Virus record (IMG/VR): IMGVR_UViG_3300031857_000256
Span: 1-53,498 of that record
Length of the DNA: 53,498 nucleotides
Direction: 5' to 3' (one strand)
Source: a virus
In this document: piece after piece, positions 26,601 to 33,533 of the stretch
Layout: every line of letters starts with the position of its first letter
How positions within the stretch are numbered: position 1 is the first letter of the stretch
The notes under the pieces: generated by a model
The model's input: the letters and a program-made list of their open reading frames with translations, nothing else
The model's database searches: none
What the model was told of the DNA's origin: nothing
Position numbers and translations under genes: made by a program

Positions 26601-29600
26601 AGTGGTGGTAATGTTGTTCTACAAAGTGGTTCGGCATTCGTTGGAGATGGAAGTGGTTTAACAAACATTAATATCGCTAACTTAGCGTTTCAAACTCCAA
26701 TATTAAAGAGTGGTTCGTTTACTGCATCAATTTCACCGGATAATGGATTTGTTGTTAATACATCAGCTAGTATTTGGGGTAATGTATATGTGGGCAATGA
26801 TTTAAAAGTTGCACATAATATAAGTGCATCTAATACCATATCTGCACAATTATTTACTGGTTCATTTAGAGGAACATATACATTCCAAGGAGTTGGACCA
26901 ACTGCATCTGCGGACTACGATATTTTAAGATACAACGAAACGCAAGGATATTATATTCCACAACCAGAAACTTCATTAACTGAAACGGTATCGTTTAATA
27001 ATATAAGTGATTTAACAATCGTTCACAATTTGGGAATCAGATATCCAGTTGTTCAAGTTTACGCAACTGGTTCCGAAGACCAAATTTTACCTGGTACTAT
27101 TAAATCAATTGATGAAGATACAATTCAAATTATATTTGCTGGATTAACTTCCGGACATGTTGTAATCGGTAGTGGTGGTTCTTTAATACAAGGTACAATT
27201 CAAGGTGATAGAGTATTCGGTACCGTATTATCTGCATCATATGCATTTAAAGCATCTTTTGCAGATAATGTAGCTGGATTTGATTCTGCATCATTATCTC
27301 AATTATCGGCATCTTTAGGAGATACTGCACAATATATAAGAAATAATCAAACCGCATCAATGAGTGTTGGTAGAGCGGTTTCTGCATCATACGCACTAAC
27401 TGCATCTTATGTTGAGAATTTGAGTGGATTGAATTTGGTTGAATATGTAAGAAATGACCAAACATCTTCAATGACTGTATTGAGTTCATCATTTGCAATA
27501 TCTTCGTCTTACGCACTTTATGCAGCGAATGCGGCAAATGTTGATACATCTAATTTTGTATTGAACTCACAAACCGCATCTATGTTAGTAGGTACGGCTT
27601 CATTTGCATATACTGCGAGTGTTGCTCTATTTGCATTAAATGCGGCAAATACTGATACCGCATCGTTCTTACAAATTAATAAAGACCAAACTATAAATGC
27701 ATCACTTACTATTAGTGGAAGTATAGGTGTAAGTGGTAGTATAATTGGAAATGGTGCAATACAAATAAATAATTTACCAACTGGTTCATCTGAAGAAGTT
27801 GTAATTTGGAATAGTGTAACAAAAAGATTAGAAAGAAGAAACGTAGCAGCGGCTGTAGGTTCTTCTGGTACATCTGGTACCGAAGGCTCTGGAGGTACAT
27901 CTGGTACATCTGGTTCATCTGGTTCATCTGGAAGCAGTGGCACTGCAGGAAGTAGTGGTACATCCGGAGAAGATGGCACATCAGGAAGTTCTGGTACATC
28001 GGGAACTGCTGGAAGTTCTGGTTCATCTGGTTCATCTGGAAGTTCTGGAAGTAGTGGAACTGCTGGTTCATCTGGAAGTTCAGGAAGTAGTGGTTCATCT
28101 GGAAGCAGTGGCACATCAGGAAGTTCGGGAACAACCGGGTCAGCAGGAACATCTGGTACATCAGGAAGCTCTGGTTCATCTGGTACATCAGGAAGTAGTG
28201 GCACATCAGGAAGTTCTGGAACCACTGGTTCATCTGGTTCATCTGGTAGTAGTGGCACATCTGGAAGTGGAGGCACATCTGGAAGTAGTGGTTCATCAGG
28301 AACTTCTGGAACCGCAGGCACATCTGGAACATCTGGAACAACCGGGTCAGATGGCACATCTGGAAGTAGCGGCACATCAGGAAGTTCTGGTACATCTGGA
28401 ACATCTGGAAGTTCTGGCACGAGTGGTTCATCTGGAAGCTCGGGTTCTTCTGGTTCATCTGGAAGTGGTGGTACATCTGGTACGAGTGGCACATCTGGTT
28501 CAACTGGAACTGGAGGTTCATCTGGTACGAGTGGCACATCTGGCACGAGTGGCACATCAGGAAGTTCCGGTTCATCTGGTTCTTCTGGAAGTGGAGGCAC
28601 ATCCGGTACATCTGGTAGTGCGGGTAGTGGTGGCTCTGCAGGTTCATCTGGTACGAGTGGCACTAGTGGCACATCTGGTTCAACTGGTAGTGGTGGTTCA
28701 TCTGGTACAAGTGGAAGTTCTGGAACCGGAGGCACAGGTGGTTCTGCAGGTACTTCGGGTAGTTCTGGTAGTAGTGGCACATCCGGTTCAACTGGTTCCG
28801 ATGGTACTTCTGGTATAGATGGTTCATCTGGAAGTTCTGGTTCATCTGGTACATCTGGAGAAGATGGTACATCAGGAAGTTCTGGTACATCAGGAACTTC
28901 TGGAACTAGTGGCACAACCGGGTCAGCGGGTACTTCTGGTTCATCTGGAAGTAGTGGAAGTTCTGGTTCATCTGGTTCATCGGGAAGTTCGGGAAGTAGT
29001 GGTTCATCTGGTACAACTGGTTCTGATGGTACATCAGGTAGTTCGGGTTCATCTGGAAGTTCAGGAAGTAGCGGCACGAGTGGTTCATCTGGCAGTAGTG
29101 GTACAACAGGTTCATCTGGTTCATCGGGAAGTTCAGGAAGTAGTGGAAGTTCTGGTACATCTGGAACTGATGGCTCGACTGGTTCTGCAGGTACATCGGG
29201 AAGCTCTGGCACATCAGGCACAACTGGTTCAGAAGGTACATCTGGAAGTTCTGGAAGTAGTGGAAGTTCCGGACAAGATGGTACATCAGGAAGTTCAGGA
29301 AGTAGTGGTTCATCTGGTAGCTCTGGAAGCAGTGGAAGTTCTGGTACATCGGGACAAGATGGCACATCGGGACAAGATGGCACATCTGGAACTGATGGCT
29401 CAACTGGTACTGCAGGTTCGAGTGGCACATCGGGAAGTTCGGGTACAACTGGTTCAGAAGGTACATCAGGAAGTTCTGGTACGCAAGGAAGTAGTGGTTC
29501 ATCTGGAAGTTCTGGAAGTGCTGGTTCATCTGGCTCATCTGGAAGCAGTGGCACATCTGGAAGTACTGGTTCTTCAGGATTAAATGGAACATTCTTCGGC

Positions 29601-31496
29601 TCATCGGGTACATCGGGTTCAAATGGCACATCTGGTACATCTGGTACATCTGGAAGTAGCGGAAGTTCGGGTTCATCTGGATTAAATGGTACATTCTTTG
29701 GTACTTCTGGCACATCAGGAAGCTCTGGTACCGATGGTTCAACCGGTACTGCAGGGTCAACTGGTAGTGCAGGTTCATCCGGCACTGCGGGCAGTTCGGG
29801 TACATCTGCAGAAGGAACATCTGGTACATCTGGTTCATCTGGTAGTTCGGGAACTTCTGGTTCAACTGGTTCAGCCGGCTCGGCAGGTTCATCTGGCACA
29901 TCAGGAAGTAGTGGCACATCCGGAAGTGGTGGTACATCGGGACAAGATGGTACATTCTTTGGTTCATCTGGTACAACCGGTACATCTGGTTCAACTGGTT
30001 CTTCTGGTTCGGCAGGCACTTCTGGTTCAACTGGTTCCGCTGGTACAAGTGGATTTGATGGAACATTCTTTGGTTCACATGGTACATCTGGAACTTCTGG
30101 AAGCTCTGGTACGAGTGGCACATCTGGTAGTACTGGTACCGCGGGTACATCTGGATTAGGTACTGATGGTACATCTGGAACTTCTGCAGTAGGTACATCT
30201 GGTACGAGTGGCACAACGGGAACTGATGGCAGCTCTGGAAGTAGTGGTACAACGGGTACTTCCGGTTCATCTGGATTAAATGGTACGTTCTTTGGTTCAT
30301 CTGGAACCGCAGGTAGTTCGGGTAGTTCGGGCTCAACTGGAACGAATGGCACATCGGGTAGTTCGGGTTCATCTGGTTCTTCTGGATTAAATGGTACATT
30401 CTTTGGTTCTTCTGGAACTTCTGGAAGTAGTGGCACAACGGGTACTTCTGGTTCAAGCGGAATGAGTGGCACGAATGGCACATCTGGTTCATCCGGATTG
30501 AATGGTACATTCTTTGGTAGTTCGGGTACTGCAGGTAGTTCTGGTACATCGGGTGCTGGTTCATCTGGTACGAGTGGCATAACTGGTACAAACGGTACTG
30601 CGGGTACATCCGGATTTGATGGTACATTCTTTGGTAGTTCGGGTACTGCAGGTAGTTCTGGTACATCTGGAGCAGGTAGTTCCGGTACATCAGGATTAGG
30701 TACTAATGGTTCATCTGGTACATCTGGACAAGACGGAACATTATTTGGTTCATCTGGTACATCTGGTACAAATGGTTCTAGTGGAACATCGGGAGCAGGT
30801 ACATCTGGTACAAGTGGATTGGGTACTAACGGTTCTGCGGGTACATCTGGATTTGATGGTACTTTCTTTGGAAGTAGTGGTACATCTGGTTCAAACGGTT
30901 CATCGGGACTTACTGGTTCAAACGGTACGAGTGGCACAACTGGCTCAAATGGAATAAGTGGCACAGATGGTACATCCGGTTCATCTGGATTTATGAATGT
31001 ATCTGGTACTACTGAAAATGGCGTAATTACTTGGCAAAATGTGCCAGCTGGGGGTGTAGTTGAAAGTAATATTACATTTGATGGAAGTACATTAAGCGTA
31101 ACTGGTAATGTAACAACAACAACATCAGTAGCAGCAACTACGTTTGTTTCTGCTGGTACTTATGTAATAGGTACAACGTTTAGAGAAACATATTCAGACC
31201 AAGGAACTGGTGGAAGCGTAACATTGGACCTTGCAACTGCAAATAATTTCAGAAGACAATTCAATGGAAGTGCAACAATTACTTTCAGTAATCCACCATC
31301 ATCACCTAATGGATTTGGATTTACATTTACTATGGTTAATGCGGGTGCATATTCTATTACATGGCCTGTGAGTATTGATTGGGTTGGAGGACTTTCACCT
31401 GTATTAACTTCAGCCGGAACTGATGTATTAACATTCTTTACATTTAATGGAGGTACAACATATTATGGATTTGTGGTAGGAAAAAATATGAGTTAA
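20616..31496 (+). CDS. Giant tail fibre protein 2 with cupredoxin-like domains and collagen-like shaft, 3626 aa
   Basis: Residues 1-2080 are built mostly from about 24 copies of a module around GSVTASVSP-(D/N)-x-GF-x-V followed by SGSQFTGSL, VSGSI, SGSG-GLF-IP and AL. Two cupredoxin-like domains (about 683-785 and 1339-1442) interrupt the series, each with a complete His/Cys/His/Met set. Residues about 2080-2190 form an ungapped beta domain (HNLGIRYPVVQVYATGS), followed by helical ASYALTASY/DQTASM repeats. Residues 2415-3458 are a collagen-like Gly-X-Y tract made of GSS, GTS and similar triplets with no proline and ten FFG-type interruptions. The C-terminal 170 residues form a beta-rich tip ending YGFVVGKNMS. 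A long trimeric fibre with a rod-like distal shaft is likely. The gene has a TATTTATA element 20 bp upstream and a GGAAAG ribosome-binding site. Receptor and copper occupancy are unknown. Confidence 0.85.
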   Translation: MAISNLLTGRVRVVSPKNVTQDRYQFIDLSQVEPNLGVPNFSASLSGSPAIVVSDDQGNRGFVRSLDLDRVSGQFTGSFTGSADLTGSFRGDFSGDGSKLINLPISDTAQKLASASFTASFSSGGLDINTNTNIQGNLSVTDDVRIGGNLYVSKSIYADQLIVNVISSSIIYSSGSNKFGDESIDKQEFTGSVEIRDRVGANEITASSILSQFTGSFFGDGRDLKNVPAILLASGSVTASIVGDLIIFNAQSASFLGGVQITGSLLLNTGSVVIESGSIVAARGVINQLTASSIISQFTGSFFGDGRDIFNLPQATKLATGSVTASVSPQFGFKVESILRGSEFTGSVDVLGNISASMFSGSGRGLFDIPRSALTPDALTSTEISSGSVTASVAPEYGFRVLSIASGSHFSGSAYIDSSSFIYADGSRLRNIPRSALTEDALVTTEIKSGSVTASVAPNYGFKVLSIDSGSHFSGSVYIDSSSYLYSDGRYLRNIPRSALTEDALVSTEIKSGSVTASVSPEYGFIVTTPFSGSSFGSRFTGSVDVSGSVRAFSFIGDGSQLTNVASVVSPRIASGSVTASVSPNFGFVVFSPNSGSQFTGSLFVSGNIEIYTGSFSGSGKLLREIPVSAIPDLDLSKIGSGSVTASITPNKGFTVNIFSQFSGSMVVSSSVFEIPTASLDTVFDVRNDGTTAYIFSNAVTGSNPTLTLARGVLYTFNLNAAGHPFYIKTVQSSGTTNAYNTGVTNNGDDVGVITFIPSAGAPDTLYYNCQLHSAMGGRINIVDKIVRPAEIKFIGDTTVTGSLFVKDRIEAREISASFSGSFRGTFDGDGSNLFNLPSATRLASGSITASVSPDRGFVVQSQNSGSQFTGSINVTGSVTAINFIGSDFSGSFQGDGSRLVNLPLPQPNRILDGPVTASVSSIDGFVVKSQASGSQFSGSLRISGSIFLASGSFYSGSGRGLFDIPRTALTEDAFLIDRIVSGSVTASVSPQFGFRVVSYDSGSQFTGSLNVSGSIFLASGSFYSGSGKGLFEIPRSAISDLDISLISSGSATASISPNKGLLVNVPTTINGFLVVTGSTDIKANLVVTGSAIISSSLLSKGVSRFESGVSASVFSGSGAGLTDIPFSALSQELTRIATGSVTASVFPDKGFVVESLRSGSQFTGSLRVSGSIFLASGSFYSGSGEGLFNIPRTALTPDALESTYIASGSITASVSPRFGFRVESLESGSQITGSIRISGSLFATNDLTISGSGNVLGDINVQGDATVSSGSFFVGDGRYLSNITLANLAIDSTKIFSGSATASVSPTEGFEVNVHSRFDGSFIVSSSGRPTPDYLIDTIVNVTNDGSNAYIISNASISGSNQTITLQRGLQYTFNVNASGHPFWIKYVNSTGTIWEYSGSITNNGEDNGTILWTPPSGSPNVLYYNCQLHSSMAGQINLIDYTEIPAEIKFIGETKVEGNITASMFSGSGKGLFDIPFSNLTGDAFRIASASVTASVSPDRGFIVESFQSGSGFSGSIYIDSSSFIYSEGTYLRNIPKSALTEDALVSTEIKSGSVTASVSPDFGFKVQTPFTSSVSESVFTTQIASQFTGSVSISGSLFVNDISGGLFVESGSFIYAEGTYLRNIPKSAITEDALLSSFIVSGSVTASVSPDFGFRVVTPFTESQVGSQFTGSVDVSGSLRAFFLIGDGSQITNVQAAASPLIASGSATASVASGDRLVVTTAKTGSEIGSEFTGSIEVSGSIRATDDIYADFFYGDGRYITNVVAAAAPFIGSGSATASVADGERFVVITAKTGSQIGSEFTGSVEISGSLIVKDDVTADFYFGDGRFLTNVQAAAAPLIASGSATASVQSGRIFEVITKAPSGSFGSQFTGSVAISGALSASLYQGDGGGLFNIPASALQNLQLDRIQSGSARAIISPDELNVNVPITAALYIGDGGGLFNIPANALQDLKLDRIISGSVEAVISPNKGLEINTRVRIFSGSAEISGGLFISGGNVVLQSGSAFVGDGSGLTNINIANLAFQTPILKSGSFTASISPDNGFVVNTSASIWGNVYVGNDLKVAHNISASNTISAQLFTGSFRGTYTFQGVGPTASADYDILRYNETQGYYIPQPETSLTETVSFNNISDLTIVHNLGIRYPVVQVYATGSEDQILPGTIKSIDEDTIQIIFAGLTSGHVVIGSGGSLIQGTIQGDRVFGTVLSASYAFKASFADNVAGFDSASLSQLSASLGDTAQYIRNNQTASMSVGRAVSASYALTASYVENLSGLNLVEYVRNDQTSSMTVLSSSFAISSSYALYAANAANVDTSNFVLNSQTASMLVGTASFAYTASVALFALNAANTDTASFLQINKDQTINASLTISGSIGVSGSIIGNGAIQINNLPTGSSEEVVIWNSVTKRLERRNVAAAVGSSGTSGTEGSGGTSGTSGSSGSSGSSGTAGSSGTSGEDGTSGSSGTSGTAGSSGSSGSSGSSGSSGTAGSSGSSGSSGSSGSSGTSGSSGTTGSAGTSGTSGSSGSSGTSGSSGTSGSSGTTGSSGSSGSSGTSGSGGTSGSSGSSGTSGTAGTSGTSGTTGSDGTSGSSGTSGSSGTSGTSGSSGTSGSSGSSGSSGSSGSGGTSGTSGTSGSTGTGGSSGTSGTSGTSGTSGSSGSSGSSGSGGTSGTSGSAGSGGSAGSSGTSGTSGTSGSTGSGGSSGTSGSSGTGGTGGSAGTSGSSGSSGTSGSTGSDGTSGIDGSSGSSGSSGTSGEDGTSGSSGTSGTSGTSGTTGSAGTSGSSGSSGSSGSSGSSGSSGSSGSSGTTGSDGTSGSSGSSGSSGSSGTSGSSGSSGTTGSSGSSGSSGSSGSSGTSGTDGSTGSAGTSGSSGTSGTTGSEGTSGSSGSSGSSGQDGTSGSSGSSGSSGSSGSSGSSGTSGQDGTSGQDGTSGTDGSTGTAGSSGTSGSSGTTGSEGTSGSSGTQGSSGSSGSSGSAGSSGSSGSSGTSGSTGSSGLNGTFFGSSGTSGSNGTSGTSGTSGSSGSSGSSGLNGTFFGTSGTSGSSGTDGSTGTAGSTGSAGSSGTAGSSGTSAEGTSGTSGSSGSSGTSGSTGSAGSAGSSGTSGSSGTSGSGGTSGQDGTFFGSSGTTGTSGSTGSSGSAGTSGSTGSAGTSGFDGTFFGSHGTSGTSGSSGTSGTSGSTGTAGTSGLGTDGTSGTSAVGTSGTSGTTGTDGSSGSSGTTGTSGSSGLNGTFFGSSGTAGSSGSSGSTGTNGTSGSSGSSGSSGLNGTFFGSSGTSGSSGTTGTSGSSGMSGTNGTSGSSGLNGTFFGSSGTAGSSGTSGAGSSGTSGITGTNGTAGTSGFDGTFFGSSGTAGSSGTSGAGSSGTSGLGTNGSSGTSGQDGTLFGSSGTSGTNGSSGTSGAGTSGTSGLGTNGSAGTSGFDGTFFGSSGTSGSNGSSGLTGSNGTSGTTGSNGISGTDGTSGSSGFMNVSGTTENGVITWQNVPAGGVVESNITFDGSTLSVTGNVTTTTSVAATTFVSAGTYVIGTTFRETYSDQGTGGSVTLDLATANNFRRQFNGSATITFSNPPSSPNGFGFTFTMVNAGAYSITWPVSIDWVGGLSPVLTSAGTDVLTFFTFNGGTTYYGFVVGKNMS
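22663..22971 (+). other. Cupredoxin-like domain 1 of giant fibre 2 with intact copper-ligand set
   Basis: The encoded segment opens with PTLTLARGVLYTFNL and contains GHPFYIK and YYNCQLHSAMGG. Candidate ligands are H724, C770, H773 and M776, giving C-x2-H-x2-M with the first His 46 residues before Cys. The C-x2-H-x2-M spacing equals that of amicyanin (Cys92, His95, Met98). The strand order (LTL-RG--Y-F, then a late ligand loop and GGRINI) fits a cupredoxin fold. Metal binding is predicted, not shown. Confidence 0.7.
24632..24945 (+). other. Cupredoxin-like domain 2 of giant fibre 2 with intact copper-ligand set
   Basis: Second copy, with QTITLQRGLQYTFNV, GHPFWIK and YYNCQLHSSMAG. Candidate ligands H1382, C1428, H1431 and M1434 have the same spacing as in the first domain, although much of the surrounding sequence has changed. 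Both copies follow a strand ending in 'V-NDG' and lead into an EIKFIG(D/E)T segment, so the whole unit was duplicated. Confidence 0.7.
27858..30989 (+). repeat. Proline-free collagen-like Gly-X-Y tract of giant fibre 2 (1044 residues)
   Basis: Glycine occupies every third position for about 1044 residues, with Ser, Thr, Ala, Asp or Gly in X and Y and no proline. Ten interruptions of the type G-x-[DN]-GTFFG (one GTLFG) begin at 29586, 29688, 29949, 30060, 30282, 30393, 30504, 30621, 30735 and 30858; each adds one residue to the triplet phase. Synonymous Ser and Gly codons are mixed heavily. Because the repeat contains few stop triplets, long spurious frames appear in other frames and on the other strand. 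Confidence 0.9.
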
Positions 31497-31507
31497 TACT
31501 TATAGTT

Positions 31508-32407
31508 ATGAGTATAGCAAGAAAATTAATACCAAGTGGAGAAGAACAATTTCCATTTAAGATTCAAATAACAACAACTCTAGCAAATACGGTATTTACT
31601 GTACCGTTGGTTGATTATGGTGGATTGGCACCACAACTAACTATTAATTGGGGTGATAGTAGTAGTTCTCCATTAATAACATCATCCACATCCATTAATA
31701 GAACACATACTTACGTTTCTCCTGGTACATATATCATTAGTATAACTGGATTTATGCCTGGGTTTAAAGTAAATAATAATACAAGTATAAGGAGTTTAAT
31801 AACGGCAATTATACAATGGGGAAATGTTGGTTTAAGAACAATGGACTTTTATGGTTGTGTAAATATAACATCAATACCAACTAGTGCAAGTATTAGTAGT
31901 TTTGGTGGATATACCGGATTAAGTGAAATGGTATTATTTTCTTCATTTATGAGAGGTACTCGTATAACTACAATACCTGATGATTTATTTGATTATTCAC
32001 CAAATGCAACAACGTTTGCGAATGCGTTTGATGCTATAACAACTTTAACTTCTGTACCTAATGGATTATTTGATAATGTTCCATTGGCATCGACATTTGC
32101 ATCTTGTTTTTTAGCATGTACGGCACTCACGTCAGTTCCAACAGATTTATTTGACCAAAATATAAACGTCATAAACTTTTCATCTACGTTTCGTAACTGT
32201 AGGTCATTAGTAAATGTTTTACAATTTACATATAATACGAATGTTTCTATTTTTAATAACATTTATAATATGTCTACAACAGCAAACGCATTGACAGGAA
32301 CTGCACCGGAATTATGGAATAGAATTCCAGCACCATCTGGTACCGATGCTTTTAACAACTGTATTAATTTATCAAATTTTGCATCTATACCTTTAAATTG
32401 GAAATAA
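31508..32407 (+). CDS. PKD-like + leucine-rich-repeat (BspA/DUF285-type) tail protein, 299 aa
   Basis: Starts 11 bases after giant fibre 2. Residues about 25-85 resemble a PKD-type beta-sandwich: LTINWGDSSSSP followed by RTHTYVSPGTYIISITG. From about residue 95 to the end, the protein has leucine-rich repeats of the BspA/DUF285 kind, with units such as TTIPDDLFDYSPNATTFANAF, LTSVPNGLFDNVPLASTFASC and LTSVPTDLFD, the last consisting of a partial repeat ending FASIPLNWK. DUF285 repeats are common at surface-exposed ends of bacterial adhesins and in some phage tail proteins. Placement directly downstream of a giant fibre makes it a good candidate for a receptor-binding tip or a fibre partner. 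No signal peptide or enzyme motif is present. Confidence 0.75.
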   Translation: MSIARKLIPSGEEQFPFKIQITTTLANTVFTVPLVDYGGLAPQLTINWGDSSSSPLITSSTSINRTHTYVSPGTYIISITGFMPGFKVNNNTSIRSLITAIIQWGNVGLRTMDFYGCVNITSIPTSASISSFGGYTGLSEMVLFSSFMRGTRITTIPDDLFDYSPNATTFANAFDAITTLTSVPNGLFDNVPLASTFASCFLACTALTSVPTDLFDQNINVINFSSTFRNCRSLVNVLQFTYNTNVSIFNNIYNMSTTANALTGTAPELWNRIPAPSGTDAFNNCINLSNFASIPLNWK

Positions 32408-32411
32408 AATT

Positions 32412-32855
32412 ATGTATTTAAGAATTATAAATAATGAAATTAATTATCCATACTCTTTGCAAAAATTAAGAGAAGATAATCCCAATACGAGCTTCCCATC
32501 TGAAATGACAGAAAACTTAATGTTAGAATTAGATATTAGTGAAGTAAGAACTACTCCAAAGCCAAATGATTATACAAAAAATATTTCAGAAGGAACACCG
32601 ATATTAGTAGAAGGTGTTTACTATCAAAATTGGGTACAATCAGATGCAACTGAATCGGAAATAAATGATAGAATTGAAAATAAATGGATTGAAATTAGGG
32701 ATTTAAGACAACAACTATTATATGAATGTGATTGGACACAGCTATCTGATATTCCATCGGAAACAAAAGATTTGTGGACAACTTATAGACAAAATTTGAG
32801 AGATATAACAAATCAATCTAATCCTTATAATATTGTATGGCCAGTAAAACCTTAA
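32412..32855 (+). CDS. Phage tail assembly chaperone-like protein (Phage_tail_APC type), 147 aa
   Basis: Begins five bases after the preceding stop. The diagnostic part is the C-terminal third: LRQQLLYECDWTQLSD, then IPSETKDLWTTYRQNLRDIT and NIVWPVKP. This 'R--LL---DWTQL-D-P-----W--YRQ-LRDI----P-N--WP--P' signature belongs to the Phage_tail_APC family, often encoded next to tail-fibre genes and thought to help fibres fold or attach. The N-terminal half is less conserved and contains YPYSLQKLREDNPNTSFP, also typical of these proteins. It is likely a cytoplasmic fibre chaperone rather than a virion component, acting on the preceding adhesin or the giant fibres. Family assignment is fairly sure; the specific client is inferred from position. 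Confidence 0.75.
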   Translation: MYLRIINNEINYPYSLQKLREDNPNTSFPSEMTENLMLELDISEVRTTPKPNDYTKNISEGTPILVEGVYYQNWVQSDATESEINDRIENKWIEIRDLRQQLLYECDWTQLSDIPSETKDLWTTYRQNLRDITNQSNPYNIVWPVKP

Positions 32856-32871
32856 AAGGAGATTACGTTTA

Positions 32872-32879
32872 TATTTATA
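32872..32879 (+). promoter_or_regulatory. TATTTATA octamer upstream of the small fibre gene at 32896
   Basis: Located in the 40-bp gap after the chaperone-like gene, 16 bp before the next ATG and preceded by TA. It suggests a new transcription unit covering the small fibre proteins and giant fibre 3. Confidence 0.45.
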
Positions 32880-32895
32880 CCTAAAGATTCAATAA

Positions 32896-33174
32896 ATGAT
32901 AATCCACAGTCCCATATTTTCTGGTTCAATTACACAAGCATCAACAGCACATGCGCAATTGAGCGGTTCTTTTACGGGTTCTTTTAGTGGTTCGTTTAAA
33001 GGAGAGATTGAAGTTCAGCAGGCAACTTTTAATACTTTAATAGTTACTAATAAGTTTACTGTATCTGGTTCTCAATCTATAACGGGTTCTATTTATTTAA
33101 CCGAAGGTGGATATTTAGTAGATGGAGTAAATGTATTGGATTCTGCTATAGCTTTTGCAATAGCATTAGGATAA
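32896..33174 (+). CDS. Small fibre-like protein, 92 aa
   Basis: Contains the same spacers as the giant fibres (SGSFTGSFSGSFKGE, FTVSGSQSITGSIYL), followed by GGYLVDGVNVLDSAIAFAIALG. No cysteine and no membrane helix is certain; the alanine-rich end is short. It looks like a stand-alone copy of a fibre beta module, perhaps a minor virion component or a remnant of a larger fibre. The start has a TATTTATA element 16 bp upstream but no clear Shine-Dalgarno sequence. Function not recognised. Confidence 0.65.
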   Translation: MIIHSPIFSGSITQASTAHAQLSGSFTGSFSGSFKGEIEVQQATFNTLIVTNKFTVSGSQSITGSIYLTEGGYLVDGVNVLDSAIAFAIALG

Positions 33175-33188
33175 AATGAAACAAAAAA

Positions 33189-33521
33189 ATGGCAAACACT
33201 TTTAAAAATAGTATAACGGGTTCAATAGGAACAACAAATACAATAACATACACAGCACCAGCACAAACATCAGCTACGGTTATAGGTGTGAGTGTTGCGA
33301 ATGTTGTATCTAATAATATATCGGTTAGTGTAAGATTAACTGATACATCAACATCTAAAACTGTATATTTAGTTAAGGATGCTTTATTAGTTCCTGGTGG
33401 TTCTGCTGTTTTAGTAGGTGGCGAACAAAAATTGGTGATGGAAGAAAATGATTATTTATCAGTTGTTTCATCAGCAGCTAGTTCAGTAGATGTAATTGTT
33501 TCGGTTTTGGAAATAACATAA
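33189..33521 (+). CDS. Small beta-sandwich structural protein, 110 aa
   Basis: A strand-rich protein with ITYTAPAQTSATVIGVSVAN in the N-terminal half, then VYLVKDALLVPGGSAVLVGG and QKLVMEENDYLSVVSSAAS, ending VIVSVLEIT. This is the form I associate with small fibre-adjacent proteins of T4-like marine phages, where a glycine-bounded strand leads to 'KLVLE-GD-L-V-SS--SSVDVIVSVLEIT'. It matches both ends of the 305-residue protein at 19629, which carries an insert between them. It may cap or connect giant fibre 3, whose gene starts 13 bases downstream, as the 19629 protein is encoded next to giant fibre 1. Role inferred from context. Confidence 0.7.
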   Translation: MANTFKNSITGSIGTTNTITYTAPAQTSATVIGVSVANVVSNNISVSVRLTDTSTSKTVYLVKDALLVPGGSAVLVGGEQKLVMEENDYLSVVSSAASSVDVIVSVLEIT

Positions 33522-33533
33522 AGATTGTGATTA

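Larger units (their letters stand above)
20980..26790 (+). repeat. GSVTASVSP fibre module array, about 24 copies
   Basis: Each unit encodes [SA]GS-[VAI]-TAS-[VI]-SP, a GF-x-V strand, SGSQFTGS, a beta spacer and FxGDG/FSGSG-x-GL-x-[ND]-[IV]. Copies diverge in length (about 60-120 residues). The last members lose the motif (GSARAIISP, GSVEAVISP). One further copy (GSATANISP) is found in giant fibre 3, showing module sharing between the fibre genes. Confidence 0.75.

Noticed and set aside
28906-30690. Second long minus-strand frame (594 codons) and several plus-strand alternative frames in the same region
   Set aside because: Same cause, low-complexity repeat DNA open in several frames; the residue content (His, Gln, Met, Tyr, Val or Leu stretches) is not protein-like.
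27518-30964. A 1148-codon open frame on the minus strand rich in Pro, Glu, Asp and Val
   Set aside because: It mirrors the Gly-X-Y coding tract: the complement of GGN-Ser-Ser/Thr codons lacks stops in this frame, giving monotonous P-[DE]-[VL]-P. It has no start signals and sits opposite a well-supported gene.
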